DNA from: Candidatus Melainabacteria bacterium
GTDB taxonomy: Bacteria; Cyanobacteriota; Vampirovibrionia; Obscuribacterales; Obscuribacteraceae
DNA: 46,377 nt
Direction: 5' to 3'
NCBI GenBank assembly: GCA_003153555.1
Contig: PLZS01000139.1
Location: 1-46,377, forward strand
In this document: one piece after another, positions 41,515 through 46,377 of the stretch
How the letters are laid out: every line of letters begins with the position of its first letter
Position numbering within the stretch: the stretch's first letter is position 1
Notes under the pieces: model-generated
The model's database searches: none
Told to the model about the DNA's origin: nothing
The model's input: the letters and a program-made list of their open reading frames with translations, nothing else
Program-made: the position numbers and the translations under genes

Positions 41515-43452
41515 TCAAGGCGTTGTCGTGTACTTGCCGAGGACGCGGTTAATTGATTGCATGAGCGCTTCGCGCTTGAGCAGATTAGAGCCGAAGTCAT
41601 CGACAATCGGCGGCACTTGCTCTAATGGGAACTGCATCAGCATGTGCATCAGCTTAGCTCTGCGTTTTACCTCAGCGGTGATGTTCCAGACTAGCACAGG
41701 CTCGACAAGCTGATTGGTGACTTGGCTGAAATACAGCAACTGGTCATCGCGGACTAGTTGCACGATGTAGTCCCAGCCCCAATGAAATGAATCCGGATAA
41801 CAGGAAAGAAAAGACAAAGTGTTGTCGATCACCCAGGCTGGATAATTGTCGATGTATGGTCCAAAATGGCGCAAATTTCTTGATGGATGCTGATACAGCG
41901 GGTCACCAAACTCGCTGCTTTGCACGCCGGATAGTGCCGGAATGTAGACGTTGTCGTAGTCAACCAACTTCAAACCGGATTGCGTGACGATGATATTTTT
42001 TGCGCTAATGTCACCGTGAGCGATACCACTCTGCATTAAAGCACGCATCATGGTCCGGAACTTAAACAGCAAAGCATCCGGTGCAGCCTTATCCCCCGCC
42101 TTCAGCCGATCCAAAACAAATACGTCCAACGTAGGACCGCTGATCCAATCCATTTTTAAAATCGGAAACCATTTGCCGCTTCCGTCCGTTATTCCCTCGC
42201 GCTGATACTCGAAATCTATGAAGTATGGTTTCGCCGCGCCAGTCGCCGCCTTCTTCAATTCGTAATAGCGAATTTCGCGGTCAGGCACATCACGCAGAAA
42301 ACACTTGACGGCGATTTGACGCTGTCCTTTCAAGTGGAAGACCATGCCGAGCTTGCCGACAGCGTGTTCAAAGGTGTTTTGAGCACGTCGCAACTCGCGG
42401 TCTTTGAACACCATATTTGGTGTCTTAACGGCTTGTTCGAAATATTCAGGCTTGGGCCATACATTGCGAGCCCGCTCAGGAGCCTCAGAATCCGTCCACT
42501 CAGCGCTGGTCACACGCGTCGATAGCAAAGACACAGGATCGGGTAAAGTCGGCATATCTTTGAGCGGCGTCACCTCCTGACTGAGTGGTGGCACACCGTC
42601 CGGTCCGCATTGCAGAAGAGAGCGCAAGACACGCGCCATGTGCTGAATTTCGGGGGATGCGTGATGTTCAAGCACAGCGAAAGCGTAGGATCTGTAGGGG
42701 TTAGCAAAATCAGTTTGTCGAAAAAGCAAACATTCATCTCCGCCGACCAGCTGTCGCCAAAGTCCTTTGTCAATACTGAGCATGAGGAGAGATGAATAAA
42801 TAACCCACGCTGAGAAGTTATCTAAATAGGGTCCGAAATGTTCAGCAGAACGCAAGGGGTGTTGATAATTTGGATGTCCAAGCTCGGTAGCTTTATTTCC
42901 GCGAAAATCCGGAACGTACATTCCATCATAATCGACGAGCTTAATGCCGGTTGGCACCACAATGATATTGCCGTGTTGTAGATCACCGTGAGCTAATCCC
43001 TTTCTATTTAAGGCAAGCACCAGCTGCTTAAATCGCTCTGCCAAAAGCTGCATTGTCTGCGGATTGCCAATGTATTCGTTAACAAATTGCTCTAAACTTT
43101 TTCCCTCCAACCATTCCATTTTTAGAATTGGAAACCAACCCATAGGCAATTTGATGCCTTGGGGAATGTATTGAAAACCAGCTGTGTAAGCGGTTCCACT
43201 CGGTGGCAAATACTTGCTGAGGATCTGATAACGCTTATGTTGGTCGGCAACATCACGCAAAAAACAACGAACGGCCCAATCATGTGACTGGCAGCGCACC
43301 CGATACACACTGGCAAAAGCACCGGTAATCGGTCTTGGCAATCCGAGTGGGCTGAGGTCGGGTTGACCTGTGCGAAGCTCAGCATCTTCAAAACTGAACG
43401 CGGGCATTTGAATCGCTTCGTTATAGTCTTGCGGTGTCGGCCATGTTGTCAT
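41515..43452 (-). CDS. Double protein-kinase-like protein of a TerY-P-type triad
   Basis: The 645-residue protein contains two kinase domains of about 300 residues. Domain 1: SVYRVRCQSHDWAVRCFLRD, in which the beta-3 Lys position is Arg62, then HGDLQHGNIIV (Asp157, Asn162) and KLVDYDGMYVP (Asp174). Domain 2: QIAVKCFLRD (Lys383), HGDISAKNIIV (Asp481, Asn486) and KLVDYDNVYIP (Asp498). Both have His-Gly-Asp in place of His-Arg-Asp, and Asp-Tyr-Asp in place of Asp-Phe-Gly. Domain 1 thus lacks one key residue and may be regulatory. It has no signal peptide or membrane helix. It diverges from the vWA and PP2C genes across a 264-bp spacer. Confidence 0.88.
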   Translation of the reverse strand: MTTWPTPQDYNEAIQMPAFSFEDAELRTGQPDLSPLGLPRPITGAFASVYRVRCQSHDWAVRCFLRDVADQHKRYQILSKYLPPSGTAYTAGFQYIPQGIKLPMGWFPILKMEWLEGKSLEQFVNEYIGNPQTMQLLAERFKQLVLALNRKGLAHGDLQHGNIIVVPTGIKLVDYDGMYVPDFRGNKATELGHPNYQHPLRSAEHFGPYLDNFSAWVIYSSLLMLSIDKGLWRQLVGGDECLLFRQTDFANPYRSYAFAVLEHHASPEIQHMARVLRSLLQCGPDGVPPLSQEVTPLKDMPTLPDPVSLLSTRVTSAEWTDSEAPERARNVWPKPEYFEQAVKTPNMVFKDRELRRAQNTFEHAVGKLGMVFHLKGQRQIAVKCFLRDVPDREIRYYELKKAATGAAKPYFIDFEYQREGITDGSGKWFPILKMDWISGPTLDVFVLDRLKAGDKAAPDALLFKFRTMMRALMQSGIAHGDISAKNIIVTQSGLKLVDYDNVYIPALSGVQSSEFGDPLYQHPSRNLRHFGPYIDNYPAWVIDNTLSFLSCYPDSFHWGWDYIVQLVRDDQLLYFSQVTNQLVEPVLVWNITAEVKRRAKLMHMLMQFPLEQVPPIVDDFGSNLLKREALMQSINRVLGKYTTTP

Positions 43453-43716
43453 GACGAGCAGCTTTGCGGAGCCGCGCGTGACGGCGAGTGGCTTTGCTGC
43501 ATTTTGCCTAGTCCTGTAAAGGGCATGCCTTTCCTCAAATCTATTTGGGGCTCGAATCGCTGCAATCGCATATTATCCACCAAACTTGTCAAGCAAACCA
43601 AGATTCCACCGATATACGATAATGATTAGGTTCAGGACATAGGCGCTCCTCGGATAGAGTGCGTTAGGCCTATCCTTGGACAGGTAAAACTCGGATTACT
43701 AGAGCGACAAAAAAGT
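43453..43716. promoter_or_regulatory. Divergent promoter region of the kinase / vWA-PP2C module
   Basis: 264 bases separate the kinase start (minus) from the vWA start (plus). It is AT-rich between about 43565 and 43640 and includes ACGATAATGATTAGG and the related words GGCCTATCC and GGACAGG. No further structure is certain, but both promoters must lie here. Confidence 0.45.
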
Positions 43717-44559
43717 ATGCCATACGTTGCGGAAATAAGCCGATCAAATCCTTCCTGCTTCCTCTTTCTAATCGATCAATCCGGCTCAATGAGAGAGCCT
43801 TTTGGTGCGTCAGCGACGAATAAAAACAAAGCAAACGGCGTGGCGGACGCGATCAACAGGCTATTGCAAAACCTGGTAATAAAGTGCGCCAAGTCTGAAG
43901 GGATTCGAGATTACTACTACGTAGGCGTGATCGGTTACGGTGGCAAAGGCGTCGCACCTGCCTTTAGCGGCGCTTTGAACGGACGCGAACTAGTTCCGAT
44001 CAGCGAAATCGGCAACAACCCTGCCCGCGTCGAACAGCGCAGCAAGAAAATGGAAGATGGCATGGGCGGCATTATCGAGCAGTCTGTGAAATTCCCAATC
44101 TGGTTTGATCCGCTGGCAGAAGGCGGTACGCCCATGTGCGGTGCCCTCAACAAGGGCACAAACATTCTCGTCAAATGGTTGACAACGCATCCCAACTGCT
44201 TCCCACCTATTGTGATTAACATCTCCGACGGTGAATCAACCGATGGCGATCCGTTCCAATTGGCTTCTGATCTGATGTCGCTCACTAGCACCGACGGTGA
44301 AGTGCTTCTCTTCAATTTACATATTTCGTCCTCAAGTCACGCGCCCGTTGAGTTCCCAGAGGCCGAAGACGACCTTCCAGATGACCACGCCAAAATGCTT
44401 TTCAATATGTCCAGCCACTTGCCCGAGTACATGCGCCGCATTATCGGCAGCGAAGGTTTGGATGTTTCGTTCAACACACGCGGTTTCGTCTTCAATGCAG
44501 ATTTGGTGTCAGTGATCCGATTCCTCGATATCGGTACGCGACCAAGCAATTTGCGCTAA
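43717..44559 (+). CDS. TerY-like von Willebrand factor A protein
   Basis: The 280-residue protein opens its vWA domain with FLFLIDQSGSMREPFG, the MIDAS motif Asp-x-Ser-x-Ser (Asp20, Ser22, Ser24). EGGTPMCGALNKGTNIL provides the MIDAS Thr, and VINISDGESTDGD the third motif Asp. The central part YYYVGVIGYGGKGVAPAF fits. This is the TerY type found with a PP2C phosphatase and a kinase in Ter-linked stress systems, and a metal-dependent protein-interaction role is likely. It is soluble, with no signal peptide. No ribosome site is visible. The phosphatase gene starts 13 bases after its stop. Confidence 0.85.
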   Translation: MPYVAEISRSNPSCFLFLIDQSGSMREPFGASATNKNKANGVADAINRLLQNLVIKCAKSEGIRDYYYVGVIGYGGKGVAPAFSGALNGRELVPISEIGNNPARVEQRSKKMEDGMGGIIEQSVKFPIWFDPLAEGGTPMCGALNKGTNILVKWLTTHPNCFPPIVINISDGESTDGDPFQLASDLMSLTSTDGEVLLFNLHISSSSHAPVEFPEAEDDLPDDHAKMLFNMSSHLPEYMRRIIGSEGLDVSFNTRGFVFNADLVSVIRFLDIGTRPSNLR

Positions 44560-44572
44560 TGCAGTATTAGCT

Positions 44573-45286
44573 ATGCATGTGACAGGCACAATGCTCTGGT
44601 TGCCCAAGGATGGCAACACGCCAGATGAGTACGAAGACGCCGCTCACCCCAGTGATGCAATTGATGATGCGGATTGCGAATCATTTCGATGTGCCGTCGC
44701 CGATGGTGCCACGGAAACAAGCTTTTCCAGATTGTGGGCGGGTTTACTCGTGCGCGGTTATGTAGACGAAGAACCCTTGGAATTAACACGAAAAAAATGG
44801 CACGAAGAAATTCCCACAGAAGATCTGCCCTGGTACGCCGAAGAGAAAGCAAGCGCAGGCGCATATGCAGCGCTTGTCGGGTTAGCGGTTAGTGGAGATG
44901 GCAGATGGGATTGCGAAGCAGTCGGCGACAGTTGTCTGCTTCAAACAAGAGACGACAAGATCATTCTTTCCTTTCCGCTTACGACCCCCGACCAATTTAA
45001 CAATCGTCCCGCGCTTATCTGCAGCAAAGCCAATCCCGCCACTGACGTCGAGTTCCTCAAACTCTCAGGCAACTGGCAAAGCGGCGACAAATTCCTTCTC
45101 TTAACGGATGCAATTGCACGCTGGATCTTGAGTGGAGCGGAGGTGGAAGTTAATCAATTGTGGAGTCTTGAAAACGAAACTGAACTGCGCGCGTTTGTTA
45201 GCGAACAACGGGCATTAATCGACGCAGATGGACGGCCAAAGCTGCACAATGACGATCTGACCATTCTAAGATTAGAAATTAGATGA
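44573..45286 (+). CDS. PP2C-family protein phosphatase
   Basis: The 237-residue protein has the PP2C motifs in order: RCAVADGATETSFSRLWAGL (metal-binding Asp-Gly), VGDSCLL (Gly-Asp-Ser), DKFLLLTDAIARWIL (Thr-Asp-x-Ile in place of Ser-Asp-Gly) and HNDDLTILRLEI (the C-terminal Asp-Asp). It is shorter than usual, and the loop around residues 65-90 is extended. It probably reverses the action of the divergently transcribed double kinase. The start ATG lies 13 bases after the vWA stop, so the two are surely one operon. Confidence 0.82.
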   Translation: MHVTGTMLWLPKDGNTPDEYEDAAHPSDAIDDADCESFRCAVADGATETSFSRLWAGLLVRGYVDEEPLELTRKKWHEEIPTEDLPWYAEEKASAGAYAALVGLAVSGDGRWDCEAVGDSCLLQTRDDKIILSFPLTTPDQFNNRPALICSKANPATDVEFLKLSGNWQSGDKFLLLTDAIARWILSGAEVEVNQLWSLENETELRAFVSEQRALIDADGRPKLHNDDLTILRLEIR

Positions 45287-45380
45287 ACTGCAAAGAGTTG
45301 GATATAGACGGCAAGTTGAATATACTGTGCGTACCCAAAATGTGGCTTGTGTTTTGTTGCGGCTGTCTTGTTGAGGTTAT

Positions 45381-45980
45381 ATGGCATACCGGCTAGAAAA
45401 CATCGAAGATGTCTACAAACAAAATCATCGGACGATGTGCATTCCTCGACTTGAACAGCGGCACGGACTGCTAGCCGGTGAGGCAGTGCGGGTTGGTTTC
45501 CTACCCGAGTCGGCCAATGGTGTCGAGGCAGATCGAGTCTGGGTGCGTGTTGAATTGGTGCGCGAAGGCGGTCGCTACATCGGTGTGCTGCTTGAAAAAC
45601 CTGAGTCAATTGCCAACTTAAATGCCGGTTTTCGGGTCGAATTCGCCGCTGAAAATGTGTCCGAAATCTTTGTTGATGAAGGTGACTACCGCTGGTTCGA
45701 TGATACGAAATTGGCGATGGTCAGCAGTCATATGTTCGAAGAAAACTCATGGCCAGGTAGAGTGATGCGCATTCCGCCGGCTGAAGAAAAGTACAGCGGA
45801 TGGCTGATTCTAAAAGGCGATGAAGACCGGCTGTTCATGAGAGATTTTGACAATTTTCATGGTTTCACACTGGCCGATTGTGTCGACAAATGCCCGCCGC
45901 TGAAAACGGTACTCTATATGCCGATTGGCGCGGACTATATTTGGGATGAAGAGAATTCGGAATATCGCGTCAACAAATAA
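45381..45980 (+). CDS. DUF2314/DUF2185-like protein downstream of the triad
   Basis: GAGG precedes ATG 45381 by four bases. The 199-residue protein has an N-terminal half (residues about 35-95: VWVRVELVREGGRYIGVLLE, IANLNAGFRVEFAAENVSEI) like DUF2314. Its C-terminal half (LAMVSSHMFEENSWPGRVMR, YSGWLILKGDEDRLFM and LYMPIGADYIWDE) is like DUF2185, a group that includes Imm33-type immunity proteins. It is on the same strand, 94 bases after the phosphatase, and may belong to the operon. Its role is unknown; family similarity is judged by pattern, not by search. Confidence 0.65.
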   Translation: MAYRLENIEDVYKQNHRTMCIPRLEQRHGLLAGEAVRVGFLPESANGVEADRVWVRVELVREGGRYIGVLLEKPESIANLNAGFRVEFAAENVSEIFVDEGDYRWFDDTKLAMVSSHMFEENSWPGRVMRIPPAEEKYSGWLILKGDEDRLFMRDFDNFHGFTLADCVDKCPPLKTVLYMPIGADYIWDEENSEYRVNK

Positions 45981-45981
45981 G

Positions 45982-46278
45982 CTAGTCGACCGTGCCGTTT
46001 AGACTTCTCAGCTTAGCTTTCAATTCTTCAGGATGTCTAGTGACGAAGAAAACTTCCTGCACAGCTGTAGTGCTTTTGGCCAGAACTTTTATGCCTGAGC
46101 TGGTCGGGTATTTCACTTCCAAGCGCAAACCCGACCCTGATCCTTTCGCCGGTTTTATCTCACCTGGAATCACTGAGACAATTTCTTCCCATGGTTCAAT
46201 GCGCTCAAGCAAATCTTGCAATCCGTCAATCATGCCGTGTTCGTATTTGATTTTAGAGTTGCCTTTTCGATACTTCAT
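45982..46278 (-). CDS. DUF2103-like protein
   Basis: The 98-residue product starts MKYRKGNSKIKYEHGMIDGL and contains VSVIPGEIKPAKGSGSGLRL and SGIKVLAKSTTAVQEVFFVT. This resembles DUF2103 proteins, small possible metal-binding or KOW-like proteins common in cyanobacteria. It converges on the previous gene with one base between stop codons. The start has no clear ribosome site. Nothing supported follows up to the window end. Confidence 0.6.
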   Translation of the reverse strand: MKYRKGNSKIKYEHGMIDGLQDLLERIEPWEEIVSVIPGEIKPAKGSGSGLRLEVKYPTSSGIKVLAKSTTAVQEVFFVTRHPEELKAKLRSLNGTVD

Positions 46279-46377
46279 TTGATCGATGATAACATGCCAC
46301 CAGTTTTGGTGCTCTCAAATGTTCAACTAAAACATATAGTATTTAGAATTTCAAACCGCCTCATAACGTTAGTTCAG

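Noticed and set aside
43548..43575. GGGCTCGAATCGC considered as the T-arm of a tRNA
   Set aside because: No acceptor stem, D-arm or anticodon arm can be built around it.
1..46377. Insertion sequences or integrases
   Set aside because: No frame shows a DDE or tyrosine/serine recombinase motif; repeats present have no transposase between them.

Overview
The window is about 46 kb of bacterial DNA of moderate GC content. It has fairly long gene-poor spacers, many TPR and coiled-coil proteins, many genes without recognisable relatives, and no rRNA, tRNA, CRISPR array or intact transposase that I could see. The mix (Ter-type signalling genes, a DUF2103-like gene common in cyanobacteria, TPR paralogs, large secreted or toxin-like proteins) fits a non-photosynthetic relative of the Cyanobacteria such as Melainabacteria/Obscuribacterales. 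That placement is an inference from gene style only.

Layout. Positions 1-2749 hold a minus-strand array of five unrecognised genes, each with its own ribosome binding site; three encode small membrane proteins. Positions 3087-9710 carry conserved housekeeping genes (an SRPBCC-domain protein, a NupC-type nucleoside transporter, a TauE/SafE permease, MsrA) mixed with small unknown genes. A second minus-strand group of unknown genes (5483-6473) shares a 17-base upstream element with the first. Positions 9743-15632 hold a MocR-type regulator that has lost its PLP lysine, a decayed glpD-ugpQ operon, an ankyrin-tailed glutaminase and a flavin amine oxidase. Positions 15998-21920 hold a ClpP-like protease, a lipoprotein with an HEEGH motif, an alpha/beta hydrolase, a 725-residue protein with an HEWSH zincin motif, and a cupin phosphomannose isomerase. 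Positions 22250-30715 hold an ACT-domain malic enzyme, a coiled-coil protein, a TPR protein, a secreted S53 (sedolisin) protease, an ACE-like metallopeptidase with an expanded zinc motif, and a StiP-type phosphoribosyltransferase preceded by an unusual leader of structured repeats and micro-ORFs.

Positions 30720-39676 are accessory: gene fragments, a DUF6932-like nucleotidyltransferase, a second copy of the TPR protein, a methyltransferase, a fragment of that methyltransferase repeated 3.1 kb away, a large TPR protein, and a protein built of two near-identical halves. The right end (40607-45980) looks like a TerY-P-type signalling module: a protein with two kinase domains, a von Willebrand A protein and a PP2C-type phosphatase around one divergent promoter region, with a DUF2314/DUF2185-like protein after them.

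The observations most worth following are the structured-repeat and micro-ORF leader at 30115-30715, the double-kinase TerY-P-like triad, the MocR-type regulator with Arg in place of the Schiff-base Lys, the HExxxH peptidase, and a dispersed 16-base hairpin family that mostly sits at the 3' ends of genes on both strands.
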